Source: an uncultured Cyclobacteriaceae bacterium (GTDB lineage Bacteria; Bacteroidota; Bacteroidia; Cytophagales; Cyclobacteriaceae). From it: a DNA stretch of 45,460 bases. Location: NCBI GenBank assembly GCA_905479015.1, contig CAJQKV010000029.1, positions 1 through 45,460 of the forward strand. The letters are read 5' to 3'. This document shows positions 1 to 8,866 of the stretch, piece by piece. The position numbers and the translations under genes are program-made. The notes under the pieces were generated by a model. The model made no database searches. It had not been told where the DNA came from and worked only from the letters and a program-made list of their open reading frames with translations. Every line of letters begins with the position of its first letter. The first letter of the stretch is position 1.

Positions 1-575
1 TTTGCCTTTTCAGCAGTTTTCTGATCTGAGATCGCTTCCTCAGCCTCTTCGGTGAGTTCTTTCTCGGAAGCAGCTACCCCAGCATCTGTTATTTCAGCAG
101 CTAGCGCGGCTTCTGCATCTTGCTTTCTTTTCATGATGGCCGCTGCTCTTGTTTCATTGACCTTCTTTTCGGCCTCAAACTTTGTTTTGGCCACCTTGTT
201 GTTGGCTTCAGTCAATTTATTGAGGGCTTCTTGATTCTGTTTTTCTTTGTTTTGGAACCACTCTTCAAACTTTTTGTCTGCATTCTCCTGTGTGATGGCT
301 CCTTTATTAACACCTACTTGAAGATGTTTTTTAAACATAACTCCTCTTTCAGATAGAATGGCTCGAGCCGTATCGGTTGGCTGGGCACCTTTCATGATCC
401 AATCTAGGGCTTTTTCTTCGTTGATATTAATGAATGCAGGATTGACATTGGGGTTATAAGTACCAATTTTTTCAATAAAGCGACCATCTCGTGGTGCTCT
501 TGCGTCTGCAATGACCACATCATACATGGCCAATTTTTTACGTCCTCGACGTGCTAATCTTATTTTTACTGACAT
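1..575 (-). CDS. rpsP: 30S ribosomal protein S16 with long C-terminal tail (3' end off window)
   Basis: The minus strand read from the ATG at 573-575 begins [20 protein letters not shown], the S16 N-terminus, and continues with the typical [12 protein letters not shown] segment and the [12 protein letters not shown] segment. S16 is a small-subunit protein that binds 16S rRNA early in 30S assembly. The reading frame stays open for at least 191 codons and runs off the left edge. The conserved S16 core is only about 80-90 residues, so more than 100 residues are an extra tail, rich in Ala, Glu and Lys and probably helical or coiled. Long tails on S16 are usual in Bacteroidota. A TAnnTTTG promoter lies about 50 bases upstream. 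Identity is certain; the C-terminus is not visible. Confidence 0.95.
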   Translation of the reverse strand, partial: MSVKIRLARRGRKKLAMYDVVIADARAPRDGRFIEKIGTYNPNVNPAFININEEKALDWIMKGAQPTDTARAILSERGVMFKKHLQVGVNKGAITQENADKKFEEWFQNKEKQNQEALNKLTEANNKVAKTKFEAEKKVNETRAAAIMKRKQDAEAALAAEITDAGVAASEKELTEEAEEAISDQKTAEKA

Positions 576-628
576 TGTTTGTTTTATTTATGGAACGCGT
601 CCATGTTAAAAATTAAAAAAATAGAGCG

Positions 629-636
629 CAAAGATA
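629..636 (-). promoter_or_regulatory. rpsP -7 promoter element
   Basis: The minus strand reads TATCTTTG, an exact match to the Bacteroidota -7 consensus TAnnTTTG, 53 bases upstream of the rpsP start. No convincing -33 TTTG was seen. Confidence 0.5.
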
Positions 637-735
637 AAGGAAAATATCTATTAAGTTATTGGGGCGATACAATAAAAGCAATTAGATGCAATTTAAATCT
701 TATTATAATTCACATTTGCATATTCGCTTATACGG

Positions 736-768
736 TTTTGTAATAATTAAAAACTCTCTCTATATTTG
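736..768 (+). promoter_or_regulatory. sucA promoter
   Basis: TTTTG at 736-740 and TATATTTG at 761-768 are separated by 20 bases. They match the Bacteroidota -33 (TTTG) and -7 (TAnnTTTG) elements at normal spacing. The sucA ATG is 23 bases after the -7 element. This is the best-formed promoter in the window and probably drives sucA-sucB-lpdA. Confidence 0.65.
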
Positions 769-791
769 AAGAGTTATTAATACGTACACAA

Positions 792-3506
792 ATGGATAAA
801 TATTCTTATATCGGAAATGCGGATGTAGCGCACATTAACAGTCTATATGAATCTTATCAGGAAGATCCTGAAAGCGTTGATGCTTCCTGGAGATTATTTT
901 TCCAGGGCTTTGAGTTTTCCGCCAATAGCTATGGGGCCAGTGCAGAACCTGCTATGGGAAACTCAAAAGAAACGGCGGTCAAAAATCTGATACATGCCTA
1001 CAGATCAAGAGCGCACTTGAAATCAGACACCAACCCTGTACGGGATAGAAGGAATCATGATATCAAATTAGATTTAGATCATTTCGGTTTGTCATCAGCT
1101 GATTTAGAAACCCCTTATCAGGTAGGTAATGAAATAGGGCTAGGTGCTGCTAAGTTAAAAGATATTGTAACTCGGTTAAAGAAGATTTATTTAGGATCTA
1201 TTGGCTATGAATATTCCCACTTAAGAGAACCACATATTTTGGCCTGGTTTCGTTCCAAATGTGAAACCGAAGGCGCCAATATTAATCCTCCCGAAAAAGA
1301 GAAAGAACATATCTTGGGTAAACTCAATGAAGCCGTAGTATTTGAAAACTTTCTACATACCAAATATATAGGCCAAAAAAGGTTTTCTTTGGAAGGAGGA
1401 GAGAATACCATACCGGCGCTAGATAAAATAATTAGGAGGGCCGTCGAATTTGGTGTCCAGGAGGTAGTTATTGGGATGGCGCATCGTGGGAGATTGAATG
1501 TTTTGGCTAATATCATGGGTAAAACCTATGATGAAATTTTTAATGAATTTGAAGGAGGATCCAATCCAGATCTTACTATGGGTGATGGAGATGTGAAGTA
1601 TCATTTGGGATTTTCAAGCCAATATGTTTCAGATTCCGGAAATATGGCCTATGTGAAACTTGCACCTAATCCTTCACATCTCGAAGCCGTGGACCCCGTA
1701 GTATTGGGAGTAACCCGAGCGCAAATAGATGACGAATATGGGGGAGACATGTCCAAATGTCTACCTATCGTCATTCATGGAGATGCTGCGGTTGCGGGTC
1801 AAGGCCTGGTTTACGAATGTGTTCAAATGGCTAATTTAGAAGGTTATAGAACCGGAGGAACGATTCATTTTGTCATCAATAATCAAGTAGGCTTTACCAC
1901 AGATTATGACGATGCCAGGTCGAGTATTTATTGTACAGATTTATCGAAAATAATAGATGCGCCCGTGCTGCATGTCAATGGCGATGATGCTGAAGCGGTC
2001 AATTTTGCAGTCAATCTAGCTGTGGAGTACAGACAGGAGTTTGGTAAAGATATTTTTATTGATTTGCTGTGCTATAGAAGACACGGTCACAATGAAAGTG
2101 ACGAACCCAAATTTACGCAGCCTAAACTTTACAATATTATCTCTAAGCATCCCAATCCACGTGAGGTTTATATAAAAAAACTCAAAGAAAGAGGTGATGA
2201 GGCTGGAGAAACTGCCGAAAAATTAGATAAGGAATTTAAAAAACTACTCCAAGATAGGCTGAATCTCGTGAAGCAAAAGCCGTTGCCGTATAAGCCACAA
2301 AAAATTGATGAGGAATGGAAGTTTTTAAGAAAGTCTAAACCTGAAGATTTTCATGCATCTCCCGATACCTCAATTTCTGATGCTTTGGTTCAAAAAATAG
2401 CGCATGCACTGACGACCCTCCCCGCAGGGTTTAAACCCTTAAGACAAATAGAAAAGCTCATGAAAGATCGAAAATCGGCCTTTTTTGACAAAAAAGAATT
2501 AGGATGGGGTGAAGGTGAATTACTTGCCTACGGATCATTATTGGCTGAGGGTAAAATCGTGCGTATGTCGGGTCAGGATGTTAAGCGCGGTACTTTTTCC
2601 CACCGGCATTCTTTTGTAGTTGATTCAGTGACCAACGAACCTTATTGCCATCTAAATCATATTCAGGAGGGGCAACAACCTTTTAAAATCTTCAATTCTC
2701 TTTTATCGGAATTTGGTGTGCTTGGGTTTGAATATGGCTATGCCATGTCAACGCCCAATGCATTGGTTGTATGGGAAGCCCAATTTGGAGATTTTGCCAA
2801 CGGGGCTCAGGTCATGATTGATCAATTTATTGCAAGTGCAGAGACCAAGTGGCAAAGAATGAACGGCTTGGTGATGTTACTTCCCCATGGCTATGAAGGA
2901 CAAGGTCCGGAACACTCCAGTGCCCGTATGGAGCGGTTTCTCCAGATGTGTGCCCAGGATAATATGATTATTGCAAACGTCACCAGTTCGGCCAACTTTT
3001 TTCATTTAATGCGTAGACAAGTGGCTTGGGAATTCAGAAAACCATGTGTCGTTTTTTCCCCTAAATCTTTGTTAAGAAGTCCAAAAGTGGCGGCGCCGAT
3101 AAAAGATTTTACTGAAGGTAAATTTTGTGAAGTTTATGCAGATGATTACGCGGTCGCCAGTAAGGTGAAAAAGGTAATTATGTGTTCTGGAAAAATTTAT
3201 TTTGACCTTTTAGACGAACAGCAAAAGCAAAAAGCCAAAGAGGTAGCCATTCTAAGGATAGAGCAATTGCACCCTTTTCCTAAAAAACAATTGGATGCAA
3301 TTTTAAAAAAGTACAAAAACCCTACATTAATATGGGCACAAGAAGAACCAGAAAATATGGGGCCTTGGTCCTATATTCTCAGAATAGCAGGAGGTTATGA
3401 ATTTATACTCGTAGCAAGAAAAGCAGCTTCATCACCTGCGACAGGTTTTAATAAAATCCATAAATTGGAACAAGAAGATTTAGTTAACAAAGCATTTAAA
3501 TTATAA
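792..3506 (+). CDS. sucA: 2-oxoglutarate dehydrogenase E1 component
   Basis: Thiamine-diphosphate-dependent E1 of the 2-oxoglutarate dehydrogenase complex. It decarboxylates 2-oxoglutarate in the TCA cycle and passes the succinyl group to lipoyl-E2. At 904 residues it is close to the usual 900-950. The N-terminus has the E1o-specific helix ([17 protein letters not shown], near residue 5). [12 protein letters not shown] begins at residue 228 with the active-site His at 231. The ThDP/Mg site is GDAAVAGQG (Asp331) with NNQVGF (Asn363-364). The C-terminal transketolase-like half holds [19 protein letters not shown]. The gene is 4 bases upstream of sucB and has its own promoter. No disruptions were seen. 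Confidence 0.97.
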   Translation: MDKYSYIGNADVAHINSLYESYQEDPESVDASWRLFFQGFEFSANSYGASAEPAMGNSKETAVKNLIHAYRSRAHLKSDTNPVRDRRNHDIKLDLDHFGLSSADLETPYQVGNEIGLGAAKLKDIVTRLKKIYLGSIGYEYSHLREPHILAWFRSKCETEGANINPPEKEKEHILGKLNEAVVFENFLHTKYIGQKRFSLEGGENTIPALDKIIRRAVEFGVQEVVIGMAHRGRLNVLANIMGKTYDEIFNEFEGGSNPDLTMGDGDVKYHLGFSSQYVSDSGNMAYVKLAPNPSHLEAVDPVVLGVTRAQIDDEYGGDMSKCLPIVIHGDAAVAGQGLVYECVQMANLEGYRTGGTIHFVINNQVGFTTDYDDARSSIYCTDLSKIIDAPVLHVNGDDAEAVNFAVNLAVEYRQEFGKDIFIDLLCYRRHGHNESDEPKFTQPKLYNIISKHPNPREVYIKKLKERGDEAGETAEKLDKEFKKLLQDRLNLVKQKPLPYKPQKIDEEWKFLRKSKPEDFHASPDTSISDALVQKIAHALTTLPAGFKPLRQIEKLMKDRKSAFFDKKELGWGEGELLAYGSLLAEGKIVRMSGQDVKRGTFSHRHSFVVDSVTNEPYCHLNHIQEGQQPFKIFNSLLSEFGVLGFEYGYAMSTPNALVVWEAQFGDFANGAQVMIDQFIASAETKWQRMNGLVMLLPHGYEGQGPEHSSARMERFLQMCAQDNMIIANVTSSANFFHLMRRQVAWEFRKPCVVFSPKSLLRSPKVAAPIKDFTEGKFCEVYADDYAVASKVKKVIMCSGKIYFDLLDEQQKQKAKEVAILRIEQLHPFPKKQLDAILKKYKNPTLIWAQEEPENMGPWSYILRIAGGYEFILVARKAASSPATGFNKIHKLEQEDLVNKAFKL

Positions 3507-3510
3507 GCAT

Positions 3511-5025
3511 ATGAGTCTTGAAATGAAAGTCCCATCCGTTGGGGAATCAATATCAGAAGTTACTGTTTCACAGTGGATGAAAAATGACGGAGATCATGTA
3601 GAAATGGATGAGGTGATTTGTGAGCTTGAATCGGATAAGGCCACCTTTGAGGTAAGTGCTGAAATTGACGGCGTTTTGAAACTCAAGGTAGGTGCGGGGG
3701 ATACCGTTGAAATCGGAGGCTTGTTGTGTGTTATTGAGGCATCAAGTGAAATAAAAGAAGCAGTACCACCTGAAGTAAAATCAGAAAAATTGACCGGAGG
3801 AGCCGTAAAAACCATCCAAATGCATGTGCCTACTGTAGGGGAATCGATCAATGAGGTAACGATATCCAATTGGGCCAAGGCATCGGGTGATTTAGTTATT
3901 TTAGATGAGGTCATTGCAGAAATTGAGTCTGATAAGGCTACTTTCGAATTAACGGCAGAAGCTACTGGGAAGCTAGAAATTTTTGCGGCTGATGGCACGA
4001 CCCTCGAGATTGGAGGATTAATATGTCAAATAGCCGTTACCGATGAGGTGCAGCCCAATACAGCAGCGGTTATACCCTCTGAATCAGATCACGCCACAAC
4101 ACCGGCTGTATCCAAAGGCTATGCCACGGGTCATGCCCCTCCCGCCGCCGCAAAAATTTTGGCAGAAAAAGGAATTTTGGCAGCCAAGGTCCAAGGAACA
4201 GGTGTAGGCGGAAGAATTACCAAAGAAGATGCCATGAATGCCCAACCACCAAAAGCGGAGTCATCCTCAAAAAAAGTAGAAAAACCGGTCACAAATGATC
4301 CGATGCAACACGCAGATCAAGGCGGTCGGTCTGAGCGTAGGCAAAAAATGTCACCTTTAAGAAAAACCGTAGCGAAACGATTGGTTTCCGTGAAAAATGA
4401 AACAGCCATGTTGACCACTTTTAATGAGGTCAATATGCAACCGATCATGGAGTTAAGAAAAAAATACAAAGAATCATTTAAAGCAAAATATGAGGTGGGT
4501 CTTGGTTTCATGTCTTTTTTCACTAAGGCTTGTTGCGTGGCGCTGCAGGATTGGCCAGCTGTAAATGCGAAAATTGATGGAGATGAAATCATATATAGCA
4601 ACTTTTGTGATGTCTCTATCGCTGTTTCAGCACCCAAAGGTCTTGTAGTTCCTGTGATCAGGAATGCTGAAACCCTGTCCTTTGATCAAATTGAAAAGGA
4701 AGTAGTTCGATTAGCCACTAAAGCCAGAGAAAACAAATTAAGTATTCCAGAAATGACGGGAGGTACTTTTACCATTACCAATGGAGGAATTTTTGGCTCG
4801 ATGCTATCGACACCCATCATCAACGCCCCACAATCAGCTATTTTAGGGATGCATAATATTGTGCAGAGACCTGTAGTGGAGGATGGAGAAATAGTCGTGC
4901 GACCGATCATGTATGTCGCACTTTCTTATGACCATCGAATTATAGATGGCCGGGAGTCGGTAAGCTTTTTGGTAAGATTAAAAGAACTTTTAGAAGATCC
5001 TTCTCGATTGCTTTTGGGAGTTTAA
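3511..5025 (+). CDS. sucB: Dihydrolipoyllysine succinyltransferase (E2) with tandem lipoyl domains
   Basis: E2 core of the 2-oxoglutarate dehydrogenase complex, transferring succinyl from lipoamide to CoA. Two lipoyl domains occur in tandem, each with a DKA lipoylation site, at Lys43 ([11 protein letters not shown]) and Lys142 ([11 protein letters not shown]), 99 residues apart. A peripheral-subunit-binding domain follows ([14 protein letters not shown] to GGRITKEDA). The catalytic domain ends with [16 protein letters not shown], carrying the active-site His and Asp and the IIDGRE form typical of succinyl-specific E2. At 504 residues it is longer than the common one-lipoyl SucB (about 400), and the second lipoyl domain accounts for the difference. 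Its place directly after sucA supports E2o over pyruvate E2. Confidence 0.95.
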   Translation: MSLEMKVPSVGESISEVTVSQWMKNDGDHVEMDEVICELESDKATFEVSAEIDGVLKLKVGAGDTVEIGGLLCVIEASSEIKEAVPPEVKSEKLTGGAVKTIQMHVPTVGESINEVTISNWAKASGDLVILDEVIAEIESDKATFELTAEATGKLEIFAADGTTLEIGGLICQIAVTDEVQPNTAAVIPSESDHATTPAVSKGYATGHAPPAAAKILAEKGILAAKVQGTGVGGRITKEDAMNAQPPKAESSSKKVEKPVTNDPMQHADQGGRSERRQKMSPLRKTVAKRLVSVKNETAMLTTFNEVNMQPIMELRKKYKESFKAKYEVGLGFMSFFTKACCVALQDWPAVNAKIDGDEIIYSNFCDVSIAVSAPKGLVVPVIRNAETLSFDQIEKEVVRLATKARENKLSIPEMTGGTFTITNGGIFGSMLSTPIINAPQSAILGMHNIVQRPVVEDGEIVVRPIMYVALSYDHRIIDGRESVSFLVRLKELLEDPSRLLLGV

Positions 5026-5071
5026 GAAAATATTAAGGTTATTGCTATTTAAACACAATGAACACAGAATC

Positions 5072-6466
5072 ATGGATTATCAAGTAATTGTTATCGGATC
5101 AGGACCTGGCGGATATGTGGCAGCTATACGATGTGCCCAGCTAGGATTTAAAACAGCCATTATTGAAAAGTACAGTTCTTTAGGAGGCACCTGTTTAAAT
5201 GTGGGATGCATTCCGTCTAAAGCATTACTGGATTCTTCAGAACATTTTCATAATGCGACCCATACGTTCAAAACGCATGGCATTGATATCTCTGTGCCTA
5301 AAGTCAATTTCAAACAAATGATCGCGCGCAAGTCGGATGTGGTGAGCCAAAATACCGATGGCATCCAATATTTGATGAAAAAGAATAAGATCGATGTCTT
5401 CAATGGTTTAGGTTCTTTTTTGGATCCACATACAGTTCAAATTGTCGGAAAAGAGACCCAAAGTATTACGGGTGAAAAAATCATTATTGCGACAGGCTCC
5501 AAACCTGCCACACTTCCTTTCATCAAAGTGGACAAAAAACGAGTCATTACCTCTACGGAAGCCTTAGAATTGAAAGAGGTCCCTAAACATCTGGTGATTG
5601 TAGGTGGGGGCGTTATAGGTTTGGAATTAGGCTCTGTATATGCCAGACTTGGGGCAAAAGTATCGGTAATTGAATTTCTAGATGGAATTATACCCAACAT
5701 GGATAAAACCATGAGTAAAGAGCTTCAAAAAAGTCTTAAGGGGATTGGATTTGATTTTTATCTTAGTCACAAGGTTACGGGAGTCGCAGTAAAAGGGAAA
5801 GAAGTAACGGTTACGGCGGAAAATAAGTCCTCTGAAATCATCAGTCTCAAAGGAGACTATTGTTTGGTCTCTATTGGTAGAAAAGCCTATACAGAGGGCT
5901 TGGGATTAGATAAAATAGGAGTGATTTTAGATGATAGAGGTAGAGTAGCCGTAGACCAACATTTAAAAACAAATCTTGATCACATTTGGGCCATTGGTGA
6001 TGTTGTTAAAGGTGCCATGTTGGCTCATAAGGCAGAAGAAGAGGGTGTTTTTGTCGCTGAACAAATGGTAGGCCAACAGCCACACATTCATTATAATTTG
6101 ATACCTGGTGTCGTTTATACCTGGCCGGAAGTAGCCAGTGTAGGGGCGACAGAGGCTGAATTAACCGAAGAAAAGCGACCCATTAAAATTGGAAAGTTCC
6201 CCTATAAAGCACTGGGTAGGGCCCGGGCCTCCATGGACACCGAAGGTTTGGTAAAAATCATTGCAGATGCGAGCACAGATGAAATATTAGGTATCCATAT
6301 TATTGGTGCTAGGGCGGCCGATATGATCGCAGCTGGGGTGACCGCTATGGAATTTAGGGCATCGGCAGAAGATGTAGCTCGAATGTCCCATGCACATCCA
6401 ACCTATATGGAGGCGGTCAAAGAAGCATGCTTATCTGCTACAGAAAACCGACCCATACACATGTAA
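5072..6466 (+). CDS. lpdA: Dihydrolipoyl dehydrogenase (E3)
   Basis: FAD-dependent disulfide oxidoreductase that reoxidises the lipoamide of E2 with NAD+. The N-terminus has the FAD-binding GSGPGGYVAAIRCAQLG, followed by the redox disulfide GGTCLNVGCIPSK (CxxxxC). A second Rossmann motif for NAD is VGGGVIGLELGSVYARLG. The C-terminal dimer interface carries HAHPTYMEA, with the catalytic His-Glu pair. The ATG at 5072 (MDYQVIVIG) gives a normal 464-residue protein. The frame is open back to a TTG at 5042, but that adds ten residues not expected before the first beta strand. It is the third gene of the sucA-sucB-lpdA operon, 46 bases after sucB. Confidence 0.95.
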   Translation: MDYQVIVIGSGPGGYVAAIRCAQLGFKTAIIEKYSSLGGTCLNVGCIPSKALLDSSEHFHNATHTFKTHGIDISVPKVNFKQMIARKSDVVSQNTDGIQYLMKKNKIDVFNGLGSFLDPHTVQIVGKETQSITGEKIIIATGSKPATLPFIKVDKKRVITSTEALELKEVPKHLVIVGGGVIGLELGSVYARLGAKVSVIEFLDGIIPNMDKTMSKELQKSLKGIGFDFYLSHKVTGVAVKGKEVTVTAENKSSEIISLKGDYCLVSIGRKAYTEGLGLDKIGVILDDRGRVAVDQHLKTNLDHIWAIGDVVKGAMLAHKAEEEGVFVAEQMVGQQPHIHYNLIPGVVYTWPEVASVGATEAELTEEKRPIKIGKFPYKALGRARASMDTEGLVKIIADASTDEILGIHIIGARAADMIAAGVTAMEFRASAEDVARMSHAHPTYMEAVKEACLSATENRPIHM

Positions 6467-6475
6467 TCAACTAAT

Positions 6476-6532
6476 ATTATCGTTAGACCGATAATTTGAG
6501 CATGCAATACTTGGAGAGATCGGTTGAACCGA
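6476..6532 (+). promoter_or_regulatory. Two small hairpins between lpdA and the DUF1611 gene
   Basis: ATTATCG (6476-6482) pairs with CGATAAT (6489-6495) across a 6-base loop. TCGGTT (6520-6525) pairs with AACCGA (6527-6532) around a single base. The first could be a weak attenuator and the second an operator-like palindrome or mRNA stem. Neither is followed directly by a U-run, though TTCTTTTTTA lies about 15 bases after the second. Function is unknown. Confidence 0.35.
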
Positions 6533-6563
6533 CTAATTTGGTTATTCTTTTTTAAGGATAGAG

Positions 6564-7628
6564 ATGGATCAAGCTCATATTTCAGGGACGGCAGTTATTA
6601 TTACGGGAGGGCTCTTACACGACAGTCATGCCAAAACAGCCCACGGACTCCTCCGAGCAGGGAAAAGGTTTAAAATTTTAGGTATTATCGATGAACGACA
6701 TGCAGGCTCGGATGCCAGCGATTTCGTTGAGGGTATTCAAGAGGGCATACCTGTAGTGGAGAGTATTGACGATTTTATGAGTGCCTTTGGGAAGCCCGAA
6801 TTTGCCATTATTGGCATGGCCACCAAAGGAGGATTACTACCAAAAGAACTGTATGCAAGTGTTCAAAATGTATTGAAAAGAGGGATTCATTTGGTCAATG
6901 GGCTACATGAACCTTTGAATGATTTAGATGAACTCAAGCCCTTATTGGTAGGGGGAGCCAAAATATTTGATATTAGAAAACCGAAAGCTTTTAAAGATTT
7001 ACATTTTTGGCAAGGAAAAGTAGCACAAATTACAGCATTAAAAATAGCGGTTTTGGGAATGGATTGCGCCACAGGAAAAAGAACGACCTCTAGATTTTTA
7101 GAGGAGCAACTTAATGTTCAAGGGCATCCTGCTGAAATGATCTATACGGGTCAAACGGGTTGGATGCAGGGCGCAGATTATGGTTTGCTCTTTGATGCCA
7201 CGCCCAATGACTTTATTCCGGGAGAATTGGAACATGCTTTATATTCATGTTGGGAAGAAAAAAGAGTAGATATACTGATTATTGAAGGTCAATCCAGCCT
7301 TCGTAATCCCAGCGGACCTTGTGGATCCGAATTCATTATATCAGGTGATTTAGATGGAGTGATCTTGCAACATGTGCCTATGCGTAAAAAGTTCAGTGGT
7401 TTTGATCAATATCATGCTCATATTCCCGATGTCTTAAACGAGATAGCTCTCATCGAACATTTAGGAACTCAGGTGTTGGGAATCACTTTAAATGGCGAAG
7501 GCGCAGCCGCGGAAAAGCTGTCAAGATATCGTGATTCGCTGGCTCAAAAAACAAGTATTCCTATCGTTTTTCCTATGATTGAGTCTATGGACCCAATCAT
7601 ATCAAATATACTTACTCAGAAGCTATGA
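6564..7628 (+). CDS. DUF1611 family P-loop protein (DgcN-like D-glutamate N-acetyltransferase candidate)
   Basis: A 354-residue protein of the DUF1611 family. It has an N-terminal Rossmann-like half (about 1-150; VIITGGLLHDSHAKTAHGLL at the start) and a C-terminal P-loop half with GMDCATGKRTT at 165-175 (Walker-A-like, Lys172). IIEGQSSL and GITLNGEG motifs follow. Members of this family next to an enolase-superfamily epimerase have been described as DgcN, which acetylates D-glutamate so that DgcA can racemise N-acetyl-D-glutamate. The stop overlaps the start of the next gene by ATGA, so the two are translationally coupled, exactly that pairing. Assignment to D-glutamate metabolism is inference from family and context; older annotations call it a putative NAD-dependent epimerase. 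Confidence 0.8.
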   Translation: MDQAHISGTAVIITGGLLHDSHAKTAHGLLRAGKRFKILGIIDERHAGSDASDFVEGIQEGIPVVESIDDFMSAFGKPEFAIIGMATKGGLLPKELYASVQNVLKRGIHLVNGLHEPLNDLDELKPLLVGGAKIFDIRKPKAFKDLHFWQGKVAQITALKIAVLGMDCATGKRTTSRFLEEQLNVQGHPAEMIYTGQTGWMQGADYGLLFDATPNDFIPGELEHALYSCWEEKRVDILIIEGQSSLRNPSGPCGSEFIISGDLDGVILQHVPMRKKFSGFDQYHAHIPDVLNEIALIEHLGTQVLGITLNGEGAAAEKLSRYRDSLAQKTSIPIVFPMIESMDPIISNILTQKL

Positions 7629-8695
7629 AAATTAAAAACGTAAGAGTGTATGGTCGCGATTTAGGTACGAGTCGTCCTTATACCATCGCTTATAAAACGG
7701 TTTCAGAAGTGATCATTGCCTTTGTCGAAATTGAGTTAGAAAATGGAATCATAGGCATAGGCGCTTCCAACTCAAGTAAGGTGGTCGTAGGAGAGTCTGT
7801 TGACGAAACGCTCAATCATTTGAGGGATGTAGATTTTAGTTATTTGATCGGTCAGAAGATTACCCAAACCGAAGGTCTACTCAGGCAGACGCATGATAAG
7901 TTTACAACCCTGCCGGGAACCCATGCGGCCATTGATATTGCCCTCTATGATGCATTTACTCAATTTCTCAAAATCCCTTTGGTTGATTATTTTGGACAGC
8001 AACAAAAGACGCTACCCACCTCAATCACCATTGGAATCAAAAATATAGAGGAAACACTTTCAGAAGCGGAAGAATATTATGGCATGGGGTTTAGGTTTTT
8101 AAAAGTAAAAACAGGTCTTAATCCAGTATTAGATGCAGAAAGAGTGATTAAAATCGCGGAGTGCATGCCTGATGTTGTACTTCGTGTAGACGCCAATCAA
8201 GGTTATAGTACCGTAGATTTGAACGAATTCGTAAAAAGAACGGCAAAGATCAAACTGGAACTTATTGAGCAACCTTTTTCTATAGGGAATTTCATAAAAC
8301 GTGTAAACGAATTACATCCATCTATTGCGCAGTTGGTCGTGGCCGATGAATCACTAAAGAATCCAAAAGATGCCTTGAAACTGCTCAAAGAAGCTTCAGG
8401 ATGTAATATTTTCAATATTAAGTTGATGAAGACAGGTGGATTGTTGGTTGCTAAGCAAATCGCTTATATCGCTGAATGCAGTAAAGTTAAGTTGATGTGG
8501 GGTTGTAATGATGAGAGTATAGTGAGTATTGCCGCTGCCTTGCATTTGGCATTGTCTTCACGAAGCACCAAATTTTTAGATTTAGATGGCAGTTTAGATT
8601 TGATTAAAGATGTGGTGACTGGAGGTTTTCTTATTAAAAATGGGATGATGAGCCTGACCGGTGAAAATGGGCTAGGTGTTCAAAAAATTAATTGA
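7625..8695 (+). CDS. Dipeptide epimerase-like enolase superfamily enzyme (L-Ala-D/L-Glu epimerase or DgcA)
   Basis: A 356-residue member of the muconate-lactonizing subgroup of the enolase superfamily. The KxK acid/base pair is at Lys160/Lys162 (LKVKTG). Metal ligands are Asp189 (RVDANQGY), Glu215 (LIEQPF) and Asp241 (VADES). The opposing base is Lys266 (FNIKLMKTGG). The C-terminal loop has GCNDES and DLDGSLDL, as in dipeptide epimerases. All catalytic residues are present, so it should be active. Two readings fit. One is an L-Ala-D/L-Glu epimerase recycling murein peptides. The other is DgcA, an N-acetyl-D-glutamate racemase, favoured by the overlapping DUF1611 gene. Either way the product leads toward L-glutamate and 2-oxoglutarate. 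Confidence 0.88.
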   Translation: MKIKNVRVYGRDLGTSRPYTIAYKTVSEVIIAFVEIELENGIIGIGASNSSKVVVGESVDETLNHLRDVDFSYLIGQKITQTEGLLRQTHDKFTTLPGTHAAIDIALYDAFTQFLKIPLVDYFGQQQKTLPTSITIGIKNIEETLSEAEEYYGMGFRFLKVKTGLNPVLDAERVIKIAECMPDVVLRVDANQGYSTVDLNEFVKRTAKIKLELIEQPFSIGNFIKRVNELHPSIAQLVVADESLKNPKDALKLLKEASGCNIFNIKLMKTGGLLVAKQIAYIAECSKVKLMWGCNDESIVSIAAALHLALSSRSTKFLDLDGSLDLIKDVVTGGFLIKNGMMSLTGENGLGVQKIN

Positions 8696-8731
8696 CGAGG
8701 GGTACTTCATTTTTTTACTGGATGTACGAGC

Positions 8732-8770
8732 AAAATAAGATCTACGGATGACCATCTGCGGCTTATTTTT
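8732..8770 (+). terminator. Rho-independent terminator after the epimerase gene
   Basis: AAAATAAG (8732-8739) pairs with CTTATTTT (8762-8769), with an inner GATG/CATC helix, and the 3' arm merges into a T-run. It probably ends the sucA-to-epimerase transcript about 40 bases after the stop. Confidence 0.6.
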
Positions 8771-8823
8771 AAGAGGACCGAAATTTAAGTCTTAATTCAG
8801 ATTAAAATTTAAGGAACAAAAGT

Positions 8824-8831
8824 TAACTTTG
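8824..8831 (+). promoter_or_regulatory. carB -7 promoter element
   Basis: TAACTTTG matches TAnnTTTG exactly, 35 bases before the carB ATG and just after the preceding terminator. No clear -33 element was seen. Confidence 0.5.
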
Positions 8832-8866
8832 TGTCAATTTGTTTGTCACCTTAACACTAATTAAAA

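Noticed and set aside
3594-4910. Minus-strand open frames opposite sucB
   Set aside because: They lie entirely within a well-supported conserved gene and show no family resemblance.
5042-5071. TTG start for lpdA
   Set aside because: The extension has no counterpart in the family; the ATG at 5072 begins directly before the FAD-binding strand.
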